Assembly (NCBI GenBank): GCA_000697335.1
Contig: JNEM01015118.1
Location: 1 to 14,883 of the forward strand
Length of the DNA stretch: 14,883 nucleotides
Direction of reading: 5' to 3'
DNA from: Conidiobolus incongruus B7586
Taxonomy: Eukaryota; Entomophthoromycota; Entomophthoromycetes; Entomophthorales; Conidiobolaceae
The notes beneath the pieces are model-generated. The model made no database searches. It had not been told where the DNA came from and saw only the letters and a list, made by a program, of their open reading frames with translations. Shown here in pieces: positions 1 through 9,769 of the stretch. Both the position numbers and the translations under genes were made by a program. Numbering within the stretch: the first letter of the stretch is position 1; each line of letters opens with the position of its first letter.

Positions 1-36
1 TAATAATTAAAAATATATAAAATAAATTTTATAATT

Positions 37-407
37 TAATATTATATTTTAAAATTAATTATCACTTTTAATTTAATAGCTAAAGCAATATTATTTCTAT
101 TTTAAGCTGTCTTTGTTAGTTTATAATTGAAGGATATTTTTTGTTCTCTTTGTTTTCTTTATTAGATTTTATCTAAATCCTATATCATTTATTAATTTAA
201 TTATTTAAACCCAATAGTAATAAAGATAAAGAAAATTTTTTTCTTTTTGATATTTTGCTATAATGCCTTAATAATAAGTTTTTAAATCTATAGTCCTAAT
301 ATATTAAAGAGTAAGATTGATAAATTATTTATTAAATTATATTTTAAATACTTTTCTATCAATAATTTTTATTTATAAAACTTAATATAAAAACATAATA
401 TTAATTA
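37..407 (+). repeat. Left (5') LTR of element A
   Basis: This 371-bp direct repeat matches 6157-6527 with about 47 differences and no gaps. The left edge is set where similarity begins, and in the right copy that edge follows the polypurine tract directly. The right edge is set where similarity ends (ttaatta here, ttagtta in the right copy). The stretch 140-185 is identical in both copies and is T/C-rich. I could not assign promoter or polyadenylation signals in such AT-rich sequence. It shares no recognisable similarity with the LTRs of element B. Confidence 0.9.
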
Positions 408-589
408 GTATAAAATCAGGGTGTTTGTTAAATTTTGTAAAAGAATATTAATTTAAATATCATAATTACATTAATTTTAGTGACAATACAAAAGTATTAA
501 AATTTATATATTTTATTATATTATTATTATTACATATAAAAAAAAGAAACAATTTAAAAAAATATAAAAAAAATTATAGCTGAAAAAAA
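408..589 (+). other. Untranslated leader of element A
   Basis: This stretch lies between the left LTR and the first gag-like sequence, where the tRNA primer-binding site should sit. The bases right after the LTR (gtataaaatcaggg) do not match a primer site that I can name with confidence. The rest is A-rich and featureless. Confidence 0.45.
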
Positions 590-1660
590 TCAAAAAAAAT
601 TTAAATCAAGACCATCCTTATTTAATCCTTAGATTACTAATTTTACTAAAGTAAAGACTTTGAATATTATTATAGAATTAATTATACAAGCAATTAATAG
701 TTTATTTAAAGAAATATAGATTTTAATTGATTGAGCAAATAAAGAAAATAAAAAAGAAAAACACAAAAAATGAATTAAAGAAAAAAAATCAACTTATTCA
801 AAAGAAGTATATTTAAGAGATTCAGGAAAGTCAAAAGAATAAAATATTTTTGAAGTCAAATTTATTTTAATAAGTAACCCTTCTGAATATTGATTTTATA
901 AATTATTCTATAATAAAATACAAGATGGCAAAATTATTGGAAATTATAAAAGACTTAAAAAAAAGATTATCTAAATTTCAAAAATAATAATAATTTTAAA
1001 TTTTATATTGAGAAGATTAAGACTATTATACAAATAAATTAAGGTAATTTTGAAAGAATAATTTAAGATTTTAGATTAGTTACCACTAATAATTTTGAGA
1101 TATAGATTTAATTATCTGATATAATAAAAATTGAAATATAAAAAATATTTGAACAAAAATTTATTAAATAATTTAAGTTCAACAACCAGAGAAATTTGAG
1201 TTCTAATTTAAACAAATTAAAGATAAGCTTAAATAAATCTGTAAGTGATTTTATAGATAGAATAGTTATAAGATTTAAAAACCCTGATAACTTAAATATT
1301 ACATATATTCATATGACTATTCTAAAGGGGTTAAAAAAAGACATATATTTATTTCTGAACCATTTCCATGAAAGTATTATAGATTGGTTATTAGAAGAAT
1401 TAAAATAGAAAATTTACAAAACAGAGAAAATTTTAACTAAATAAAAAAAAATATAGCTTACAAAAGGAAGAGATTTAAAATATTTATATATTAAAGAAAA
1501 AAATAACTATATTAATTATAAAAATAACATTAATTAAGTAACAATTACAAAACACAATTATAGTAATATAATTAATTATAACAAACATAATGGTATTAAA
1601 CTAAGATATAATAATTATGGTTAACTAGGTTATATATATTATAAATATATAATGGTTAAA
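590..1660 (+). pseudogene. gag: gag-like region of element A (fossil)
   Basis: This is the position of the capsid/nucleocapsid gene. The best evidence is the 70-residue open stretch at 1196-1408 (TTG at its left edge, no ATG). Its pattern, with hydrophobic residues around a Ser-Val-Ser-Asp-Phe-Ile-Asp core and a Leu-Lys-Gly-Leu-Lys-Lys-Asp-Ile segment, resembles the C-terminal half of a Ty3/gypsy capsid (retrotransposon gag family). Sequence at about 1595-1640 has the spacing of a nucleocapsid zinc knuckle, but this is a weak call. The open stretch is a remnant within the decayed gene and should not be annotated as a host protein. The true start of gag cannot be placed. Confidence 0.6.
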
Positions 1661-2619
1661 GATTCTCAAGTAATAATAATATAAGTAAACTATAGTTATA
1701 ACCAATAATTAAACATAATAGATAGCTAAAAAATAAAACTATTTTTAATTGATAATAATAAGATTAATTCTAATTATTGTTAAATATCAGCAATGGTTTC
1801 AGTTAAAAATAAAACAAATCCTGAAGAATTTAACAATTTTAAATATAACCTTAGTGGTTTAAATTCTAATGACAAAGATAAAATGGATTTTAAATATAAA
1901 CAAAAAATATCAAAGGAAATACACAAAATATTAGGATAGATTAAACAAGGTATAATAGTTAAATTTAAAAAAAATTACTAACAAAGAAAAAATAAAAAAT
2001 AAAAAACAACCATATTAATTAGAGAAACCTAATGGATCTTCTAGTATAATTAGTTCTCTAAAGACATAAACAGAAATTACAAATCAAAATATAACTAACC
2101 AATAATTGATTCCTTCTAACACCTTAAATAATAAGTTAATATTTATATTTAATCCAGAAATTATATCATTAGTTAATTCAAATATATTAAACTTTAAAGA
2201 GATTAATAAAGTAATTAAAGAATAAGCAAAAAAAATTCTAAGAAATATTTTAATATCTTAAGAAAATTATAAAAGACTTTTAAACTTACAAATAGAAAAA
2301 TTAGTGAAAGAAACTAAAATAAAAACTCAAAAGAAATAGAAAACACAAAGGAAGCTAAATTTAACTAAAGGTAAAGCTACAAAAGTTTTTAAAAATATGT
2401 TGAATTTAAAATATAATATCCCTTTAATATAATTGATAGAATTGTCACTAAAAATTTATAGTAATTTATTTAAATTAGTAAATCAATAATAAGAAATAAC
2501 TAAAGAATGAGTTGAATAAATAACAACTATAATATATCAAGAAAAATATAAACTACTGGAAATTTAATTTATTAAGAAATATTTAAAAATAATTATTCTA
2601 AGATTTAATTTTAAAAATG
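1661..2619 (+). other. Element A linker between gag and dUTPase, no identified domain
   Basis: About 960 bases lie between the nucleocapsid-like region and the dUTPase-like domain. Local translation gives lysine- and glutamate-rich, probably helical sequence at about 2150-2390, then a hydrophobic stretch at about 2400-2500. That stretch resembles the linker found upstream of protease or dUTPase in some fungal Ty3/gypsy polyproteins, which is recollection and weak. It is collinear with the rest of the element and I see no inserted element in it. Confidence 0.4.
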
Positions 2620-2985
2620 ATACTGGGATATATTTTATAGCAATAGAAAATGTCCTAATACTAATATATTCAAGAGTTATAATTAAAATAATATTAGTAA
2701 TTATACCTCTAGAAGGTATTTATTAAAAAATTACTCCATAATCAAAACTAACAAATAAAAAAGCTTTTGATATTAGTAAAGGAGTAATTAATCTAAACTT
2801 TACTGGTAAGATTAAAATAATTCTCATCAATAATTCTAACAAACCTTATTTAGTTTTAGAAGGAGAAAAAGTTATATAATTAATATGTAATAAATTTAAA
2901 TAACCCAAAATTATTGAAATTCTCTTATTAAAAATCCTAGTTATAGAAAGGTAAAATTAAAGTTTAAGCTCTATAAATTTTGTTT
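2620..2985 (+). pseudogene. dUTPase-like domain of element A (fossil)
   Basis: Trimeric dUTPases hydrolyse dUTP to dUMP and pyrophosphate, keeping uracil out of new DNA; some retroviruses carry one in their polyprotein. Here several family motifs read in order in one frame. A Gly-Ile-Tyr-Phe-Ile-Ala segment near 2625 falls at motif 1 (AGYDLYA type). ENVLILIYSRVIIK at 2646-2687 matches the following 'edvvIPPySR..vkT' stretch. IPLEGIY at 2703-2723 matches 'iPeGtYg'. GVINLNFTGKI at 2781-2813 matches motif 3 (GVID.DYRG). LEGEKVI at 2856-2876 matches motif 4 (kGdrIaQli). A faint motif-5-like Glu-Arg plus Ser-rich segment follows at about 2945-2985. Motif order, spacing and overall length (about 120 residues) fit a whole dUTPase domain. 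It lies between gag and protease, so it was presumably part of the element's polyprotein. The copy is broken. Confidence 0.8.
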
Positions 2986-3424
2986 TTTTTAATTTAATAA
3001 ACTTAAAAGTTGCTTTTTAATTTATTGTTATATAAATAAAATAAAAGTTACAACTTTTATTAATTCTAGTAATAAATCTAATATAATATATAATTAAATT
3101 ATAGAGGTAATAAATTTACAAAAACAAGTAATTTTATCAAGTATATAATTAACAGTTATAAACACCATTATAAAAACAATAAGGTAGATAAAAGACATTA
3201 ATATTTAAATAGGAAAAATTATTATAAAAGATAAATTCTTAGTGATAGATAACTTTAATTTACTTATTATTCTTGTTTATAACTAACTAGATAAAATATA
3301 TACTATAGTCAATTATCTTTTCTAAATAATAAAGATAAAACAAGATAATAAAGAAAAAGCTATAGAAACAATAACTAAGAATCTTTTTAAAACAAAAAAA
3401 TATAAATATCCCATAATTTAATAA

Positions 3425-3560
3425 CTAGAGTTAACTATTTTAATTAAAATTACTTTTCTAATCAATAATAAAATAGGTTTAATTTTTATTAAAACTTTTA
3501 TTGATAAAAAATCTATTATTAATCTTTTGACAAAATTCCCAAATATACTATGTATAAATC
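3425..3560 (+). pseudogene. pro: Aspartic protease region of element A (fossil)
   Basis: Local translation gives hydrophobic strands followed by Phe-Ile-Lys-Thr-Phe-Ile-Asp and then Ile-Ile-Asn-Leu-Leu at about 3480-3525. This fits the 'aLIDSGA...nli' flap-and-active-site pattern of retropepsins in Ty3/gypsy elements. The position, directly upstream of the reverse transcriptase, supports the call. Retropepsins cleave the element polyprotein inside the virus-like particle. The region is broken and its limits are approximate. Confidence 0.55.
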
Positions 3561-3629
3561 TTAAAAAAATAAAGAAAATAACAGCAATTACTCATTAAAT
3601 TAAGTTAGTCAATAAAAACTTAACCTTTA

Positions 3630-4420
3630 TCAAATAGAAAATAAGATGGTTTCCATAAGCAAAAATAAAATAGCTAGATAAAGAATTATAATTTATGCTA
3701 AATAACAATATTATTCAAGAGTTAGATTTATCATAAATATTTTAAATTATATTAGTTCTTAAAAAGGATAGAAAAATATAATTATATATTGATTATAGAA
3801 AATTAAATAATTTTATTATTAAGAATACTTTTCCTTTATCTAAAATCAATGAATTGCTTGATTCCTTAAATAAAGCTATTATTTTTATTATATTAGATTT
3901 ATTCTCAGGTTATTAATAAATACTAATAGATATAGAGTCAATTTTATTAATAAGATCTAGTTCATACACTAATTATTTTGCTTTTAAAATTATATCTTTT
4001 GGTTTATTAAATATACCAGTAATATTTCAGTCTATGATAAATAATATAATAAAGGAATTTTTATATGATTTTATATTAGTTTATTTAGATAATATAATTA
4101 TTTATAGTTATACCAAAGAATATCACTTAATTTATATCTAAATATTAAAATAATTAAGAAAGCATTAATTATGTATTAGTCTTAAAAAATATTACTTTGT
4201 ATATAATTCAATCAACTATTTAAAATATATTGTTAGTAACAAAGATTTAGAAACTAATCCTTTTAAGATACAACAAATTAAAGATTAGCTTAAATCTAAA
4301 AACAATAAAAAGATACAAGCATTCTTAAGCTTTATTAATTATTACCAACACTTTGTTAAAGATTTTTCTAAAATAACTTAACTCTTAATTAAGTTAATTA
4401 AAACTAATGATATTTTTGAT
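3630..4420 (+). pseudogene. pol: Reverse transcriptase region of element A (fossil)
   Basis: Reverse transcriptase copies the element RNA into DNA. The fingers/palm motif YIDYRKLNN reads at 3785-3811, followed within about 100 bases by a Pro-Leu-Ser-Lys-Ile-Asn-Glu-Leu-Leu-Asp segment and a Leu-Asp-Leu-Phe-Ser-Gly-Tyr segment (to about 3920), all standard Ty3/gypsy landmarks. The active-site block (Val-Tyr-Leu-Asp, then IIIYSYTKEYH) is at about 4078-4130. The connection motif FLSFINYYQHFVKDF is at about 4320-4368. The pattern is unmistakably Ty3/gypsy rather than copia or LINE. The region is broken in many places. Confidence 0.9.
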
Positions 4421-4429
4421 TTTAATAAA

Positions 4430-4880
4430 CAAGTTAAAAAAAGTTTTCATTAGCTTTATAATATATTAATTTCTATTCCTATTCTCAAATTACTAAATTT
4501 TATTCTTGAATTTATTTTATGAACAGATATTTTGGGTTTAAAAGTAGGTGTTATACTTATTTAATTATATTTAAAAAATAAAAAAAATCAATTATTAGCT
4601 ATTATTCTAAGAAATTTAATAAACCTGATTTGAATTATATTATTATTGATAAAAAAACATATATATTTGTTTTAATAATAAAATATTTCAGATTTTATTT
4701 ATTTGGATAATATTTCAAAATCCAAACAGATTATATTTTATTTAAAAAATATCTTAAGGCAACAAATCTAATAAATTAATATATTTGTTAATTATATAAA
4801 TCATAATTTTAAAACTTTAAAATAGAATATAAGCTAGGAAAAAATAACATACTAATAGATATATTAAGTAAACAATTAGT
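4430..4880 (+). pseudogene. RNase H region of element A (fossil)
   Basis: This sequence directly follows the reverse transcriptase connection. A Thr-Asp-Ile-Leu-Gly-Leu-Lys-Val-Gly-Val segment at about 4520-4555 fits the 'tDAS..giGavL' start of the Ty3/gypsy RNase H. A Gly-Lys-Asn-Asn-Ile-Leu segment at about 4840-4860 fits the 'G..N..aDaLSR' end. RNase H degrades the RNA strand after copying. It is broken and its limits are approximate. Confidence 0.7.
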
Positions 4881-5099
4881 TGAAACTATAGCAATAGTTG
4901 AAAATTTTACTAAAATAAATTACAAACTTTATTTACTAAAGATATACCAGATACTAAAATATGATAAACCACTAAAGTTTCTATCATACAAAACCTTTCT
5001 ATAATTTCAGAATTAATGCAAAAAATATTTAATTTATAATGATAATTTAATTAAAAAAGCAGGAGAACAGAAATAAATAATCCCCAAACAACAATATTA

Positions 5100-6120
5100 A
5101 GAAGAATTAATCAAAATATTTTATATAAATAAAGCTTATTATAGTATTATAGCTATATTGAATCTAATTCAAAAATATTTCTGGTGGCTAAAAATTAATA
5201 AGACAGTTTGAGAAGTTATTGTTAAATGTTATATATGCTAAATATTAGATAAGACTATAGAAAAAATATCTTTTAGACATATAATAAATAATAAATTATT
5301 TAAACAAATTATATTAAACTTTGTAAAACTATTTAAACCTTTAACTTATAAAAATTAATATATACTAGTTGCAATAAAATACCAATCTTGTTGGTTAATA
5401 GTTGTATTATATAAAGCACAAACTATAAAGATAATTATTGAATTTATTTACACCCATATTATTTTAATTTTTAAATTTCTAAAAATCATTATAATTGATA
5501 GAAGTCTTCAATTTAATTATGATATTATAAGAAAACTTATCAAGATATTTCAAGTAGAATATTAATTTATATCAACATATTATTTTTAAACTAATAGAAG
5601 AGTAAAAAGATTCAATTGGATATTATATGAATATTTAGAAAAATTTTCAATTAATTATTTAAAAGATTAAGATCAAAAAATTAATAAAATAATGTTTATA
5701 TATTCAAAAACACTATAGTCAAATTAAATATCATGTTTAAATATTATTTAAATAAGAACTACAATTATTAGAGAATATTTTGATTTTAGATGATATATAG
5801 ATTAAACCTATATCACAATTAGAATATTATATTAATTAATGGGAATATAAGGAGAATTAAATGTTTAAGGAATTATAATTACAAAAAGATGATGAAATTA
5901 TTAAGTTAAAATACAAACTAGTAATTATATTAGGTTACTAAATATAAAAGAAAGAAAGAAAATATATCAGAAATATAGTAAACCTTATATTGTGTTATTA
6001 GTAAGATCAAACACTATATATGATATAATTCACAAAAAATTATATATTGTTATAAATGGAATATATTAAAATCAATTAAAATAATATCATAAGAATAATA
6101 TAGTATAATATAAATATAAT
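5100..6120 (+). pseudogene. int: Integrase region of element A (fossil)
   Basis: Integrase inserts the DNA copy into the genome. The N-terminal zinc-binding part is at about 5115-5250: a Tyr-Phe-Trp-Trp-Leu segment like 'YwWPgM', then a Cys-Tyr-Ile-Cys pair. The catalytic core follows at about 5310-5720. It contains a Tyr-Ile-Leu-Val-Ala-Ile-Lys-Tyr segment, KIIIIDRSLQFN-like sequence at about 5483-5516 (the 'iiSDRG..F' block) and a Thr-Asn-Arg-Arg-Val-Lys-Arg-Phe-Asn segment near 5590 (the 'T.G..ER.N' block). The end at about 5890-6120, with a Lys-Pro-Tyr-Ile-Val segment near 5983, resembles the GPY/F module. No chromodomain was recognised after it. Broken. Confidence 0.82.
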
Positions 6121-6142
6121 TGATAGAGGACTATATTAGTTC

Positions 6143-6156
6143 AAAAAAAGGAGAAA
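6143..6156 (+). promoter_or_regulatory. Polypurine tract of element A
   Basis: The purine run aaaaaaaggagaaa ends exactly at the first base of the right LTR. It is the expected primer for plus-strand DNA synthesis, and its position fixes the left edge of both LTRs. Confidence 0.8.
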
Positions 6157-6527
6157 TAATATTATATTTCAAAATTAATCATATCTTCTAGTTGGATAGC
6201 TAAATCAATATTATTTCTATTTTAAGCTAGCTTTATTAATTTATAATTAAAGGATACTCTTTGTTCTCTTTGTTTTCTTTATTAGATTTTATCTAAATCC
6301 TATATTATTCATTAATTCAATTATTTAAACCTAATAGTAATAAAGATAAAAGAAGGTTTTTTCTTTTAGATATTTTGTTACAATACCTTAATAATAAATT
6401 TTTAAACCTATAGTCCCAATACATTAAAGAGCATGATTAATAAATAATTTACTAAATTATATTTTGAGTATTTTTCTAACTATCATCTTTATTTATAAAA
6501 TTTAATATAAAAACATAACATTAGTTA
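6157..6527 (+). repeat. Right (3') LTR of element A
   Basis: This 371-bp repeat is collinear with 37-407, about 87% identical by hand, with most differences being C/T or G/A. Some purine changes have G here where the left copy has A (for example around 6192-6195), so neither copy is uniformly the more decayed one. The base context of the differences is mixed and not only CpA. Confidence 0.9.
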
Positions 6528-7341
6528 AAGCCTAAAAAGAATATAAAATAGTTATTATTAAAAAACTATTTTAAAATATTAGTAATAATTTAATATTTTA
6601 TAGTAAATAGTTATAATTGATGAATTTCATATCTTATATATTGTTTTTTATCAAAATATAAATCAAAGTATTATATCAAGCTAAATTATCCTTTTTATAG
6701 ATTATTTTAAATAAATAATTTATTAATAGGCAAATATTAGTTATTTTAATAAATTATAATAATAAATATTATTTTTATTTAGTTCTTAACGGAAAATTAA
6801 TTAATAATAACTTTTTTATTATATATTTAAATAAAATTATTTTTAATTGGTATTTTTAATATAATTTTTAGGAATCCTATTATTTTGCATAATAATTACA
6901 AATTATATAGATTTAAAATTATCAAAAAATCTCTTATTATTAATATTTAGAGAAAATTACCAAATCTAATATATTCCCCAAATTAAAATTTATATAATTA
7001 TAATTACTTTATGTAATTAAAAAACTAACTTATAGAAAAGAAAATATTTGAAAAATATAATTAATTATTAAAATTTCAAATTTTAATTATTAATAACAAA
7101 ATTATTTTTAGTTATTAAAAGTTTATTAAATATTTTATAAAAAGTTATTAATAAAAAAATTATATTATTTATATTATACTATTATTTTTATTTATTATAT
7201 ATCAAATTATTTCTTTTTAATCCCAAAAAATTCTTATTTTTTTAAATATAATATAATAAAATTAAGGTTATTAAAAATAATAAAATTAATAAAATTAAAA
7301 TATAAAAATATTAAAACTAAAAATAAATATATTAAGAAAAA
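6528..7341. other. AT-rich spacer between elements A and B, no gene seen
   Basis: About 814 bases with very low G+C. I see no coding similarity on either strand, no RNA gene, and no convincing terminal repeats of another element. It contains the only CG dinucleotide I found in the window (6790-6791). Short inverted A/T stretches near 6545-6620 are what such base composition gives by chance. It may be older transposon sequence decayed past recognition, or intergenic DNA. Confidence 0.6.
7337..7341 (+). repeat. Target-site duplication of element B, left copy (aaaaa)
   Basis: The five bases before the left LTR equal the five after the right LTR (13056-13060). Five bp is the usual length for Ty3/gypsy integration. 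Because the sequence is a simple A run in AT-rich DNA, a chance match is possible. Confidence 0.6.
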
Positions 7342-7736
7342 TGTTAAGAGACTAGTTCTCTAAATTTTTATATATACTTTTATATAATTCAATTAACTAT
7401 AAATTATATAATTAATTTATACTTTTATAGCTAAATTAACTATATAAATAGCATTGAAATATTTAATAAACTAGGTTTTTTTTCCTCTCAATATTTATTA
7501 TTTCTTATTTTTTCTATTATTTTTAAATTTGAGATTATATCTTATTAATATTATAATATATTAGCACTCTCTAATATAAATCTTAATATATTAGTAACTT
7601 ATCCCAGTTTAAAGCTTAATTAAACTTTGTTTATATTTGCATACTATAGCTATATTATAATACTATATTCTGTATTACACTATTCTTATATTAAGTCTTC
7701 CTTTATATTATATTGGTATTTACTACTATGCTTATA
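7342..7736 (+). repeat. Left (5') LTR of element B
   Basis: A 395-bp repeat beginning tgttaagagac, matched to 12658-13055 with about 45 substitutions plus a 3-base length difference in the T-rich tract near 7480. Differences are nearly all C/T or G/A and fall in both directions. Confidence 0.92.
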
Positions 7737-7899
7737 TAATAGTAGCAATAAAACTACTAAAAACCTATTAGAAATTAATAATTACCAGTATTAAATCTAT
7801 TTATTATTATTTTAAATCTTATTTTTAACTTGTTTTACTCTAATTTAATATTATATATTATAATATCATTAAAAAAAGAGATACCCTTATATTATTTTA
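7737..7899 (+). other. Leader of element B, possible primer-binding site
   Basis: The bases directly after the LTR (taatagtagcaataaaac) have some likeness to a tRNA-complementary primer site of the TGGTAGCA type, but the match is too poor to be sure. The rest up to the gag-like region has no feature that I can support. Confidence 0.35.
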
Positions 7900-8810
7900 A
7901 TAATGATAGTAGTTTAACTACTAAGTGAATCTAAGACTTTAGTTTTTAAAAGCTTGTTGCCCTTCAAGAAACTTATATTAAACAACTTTTAGTTAAGAAA
8001 AATATAACTCAAAAAGCTTAAATCTAACAAATTAGTCACTTCACTATAGTTAATATATTAAACCACCTCTTTAATATTTTTAAAAACAAATTAACCATTT
8101 ATAATAGTTTTCAAAACCTTTATAAGCTTGAAAACTACTTTAAAAATATAAAGAATTACCTCAATTTAATTTATAAATAAAGATTTAAAGAATATCTTTA
8201 AATTAACTATTTTTTTAGAAAAAACTATTTACACTTAGTAGTTAACTTATTACAAGCTTAATCCTAAAAAGTTTTTAAAGGGATAATTTATTATAAGAAT
8301 ATAAACCTTTAAATAATTAGAAAAAATTATTAAAGAAAGGTATTACCTAAAAGATTAAGTTTAATTAACAAGAGAAAAGCTTTCTTAACTTAAATAGAAA
8401 ACCTTTATCAAGTAATTGATTGAGAAATTCAATGAGATATATTTAAACATATTGAATATCACTGAAAAAAAATAAATCTACAAATTACTATAATGTTTCA
8501 ACTCTCAAATAAAACTTTAGTTAGTTAACAAGGAATATTTTAATAATATGTTTTTTTTAACCTTTGTGATACAATAATTGTGATTATTGTTATCTTTTAT
8601 TTTATAACTAAATTTTTTTACCTTAAGAATTAATCTTTTAAAACTTATTTCAACTTACTTAAATTTTAAATAATAGATATTTCTGTTTTAAATCTCTATA
8701 AGAAAACCTTTAATAAAGAAGTTAAAGCTTATTTAAAAGTAAATAAAAGTTGTTATTATTGTTAAAAAACATAAGTTAATTATAAAGTTGATAAGTGTTT
8801 TCTCAAGAAG
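7900..8810 (+). pseudogene. gag: gag-like region of element B (fossil)
   Basis: The position is between the leader and the protease. Sequence at about 8746-8800 reads Ser-Cys-Tyr-Tyr-Cys, then Lys-Thr, then Asp-Lys-Cys, which fits the CCHC zinc-knuckle spacing of a nucleocapsid. Upstream (about 7950-8540) are charged and aromatic segments of the kind seen in chromovirus capsids, but I recognise no specific motif there. The region is broken and its start is not determinable. Confidence 0.6.
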
Positions 8811-9079
8811 CAATATCTATCTAATTCTTAATAATCTTAATTTACCAACCATAAATTAAATCTGAATAATATTAATATTACCTTAAAATCACCTCTTTTA
8901 TAATTAGTTAGCAGATTCTAATGTAATCTATAAAAGTTCTAATAAACTAATGATCCTATAAATTAAACTATATATACTAGAGAGATCTAACTAATTAAAT
9001 CACTAAAAACTAAAAATATTCTAATAACAAATTTATCTTATAATTTTTTACCTTTAATTATCACCCTATTATTTATTTT

Positions 9080-9330
9080 AACTATATACTTCATAGATAT
9101 ACCTATTAATGTTTTAATTAACTCTAGTTATTTTAGTTGTAATATTTCTTCTTTTATTATTATAAAACTATCTTTACTTACCTAAAAAAACAGCTTAATA
9201 ATTAAATATACTAATAATTTAATGAAACAAGCATTTAATACTATATCTAGATATTTATTACAATTTCTTAACTATTTTTAATATATTAAATTCCTAATTA
9301 GTTATATTATTTATAATTTTATATTAGGTT
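9080..9330 (+). pseudogene. pro: Aspartic protease region of element B (fossil)
   Basis: Local translation of about 9098-9147 reads Asp-Ile-Pro-Ile-Asn-Val-Leu-Ile-Asn-Ser-Ser-Tyr-Phe-Ser-Cys-Asn, aligning with the 'v.aLIDSGAt.nFI' active-site stretch of Ty3/gypsy retropepsins. It sits upstream of the reverse transcriptase, as expected. Broken; limits are approximate. Confidence 0.65.
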
Positions 9331-9585
9331 AAAATTAGTTTAAATACCATAGTTTTTTACTTATAAATATTACTCTAAATGGTTACAAATTTATTTTATT
9401 TATGATCTAAAAAAAATTAATAGAATTAATTTCAAAAAATTTATATTACCTTATTTTAAAATTACTAAATACTTTACCTAATACCAACTTTACAATTGTA
9501 TCAAATAATTTTATTATTATAAATAAAAACTAATGTTAAAAACTAATTAAAAACATTAATAGTTTATAAAGATATATATTTGTTT

Positions 9586-9630
9586 ATTATTCATTGATTA
9601 ATATTTCATTGATTAATATTTCATTTGTTA
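9586..9630 (+). repeat. Short tandem repeat, three 15-bp units
   Basis: Three consecutive copies of a unit like atatttcattgatta occupy 9586-9600, 9601-9615 and 9616-9630, each within two or three bases of the others. The unit is a multiple of three and lies in the interval between the protease and reverse transcriptase regions of element B, so it would have added a 5-residue repeat. It is probably slippage; I know of no function. Confidence 0.7.
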
Positions 9631-9769
9631 ATTTCAATTAAGTTATAATTAATAACCACTTTTTATATAATATAATAAGTTAATTTACTAATGTTTTTAA
9701 ATTTATAGGTAGATCACTTTTTAAACATAATATTAAATATAAAATTAAACTTCTTTTAGGTATATAATT

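Larger units (their letters stand above)
37..6527 (+). mobile_element. Element A: fossil Ty3/gypsy (Metaviridae) LTR retrotransposon carrying a dUTPase-like domain
   Basis: Two direct 371-bp repeats (37-407 and 6157-6527) align at a constant offset of 6120 without gaps and enclose a retroviral-type gene set on the + strand. The order is gag-like, linker, dUTPase-like, protease, reverse transcriptase, RNase H, integrase. Integrase after RNase H is the Ty3/gypsy order, not the Ty1/copia order. A polypurine tract abuts the right LTR. The element spans full length but is broken throughout, with dozens of interruptions. The LTRs are about 87% identical by hand count, mostly C/T and G/A differences, so a molecular-clock age would be misleading; the copy is old or was rapidly mutated. 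No clear target-site duplication is seen in the flanks. No chromodomain was recognised at the integrase end, which separates it from element B. Confidence 0.93.

Noticed and set aside
408-425. A tRNA primer-binding site after the left LTR of element A
   Set aside because: The sequence does not match a tRNA 3' end well enough to name one.
1196-1408. A 70-residue open frame as an independent small gene
   Set aside because: It starts at TTG with no convincing start context, lies inside element A at the gag position and resembles a capsid segment, so it is a remnant of the element.
6540-6625. A small inverted-repeat element in the spacer
   Set aside because: The pairing consists only of A/T runs expected by chance at this base composition, and no target duplication is visible.
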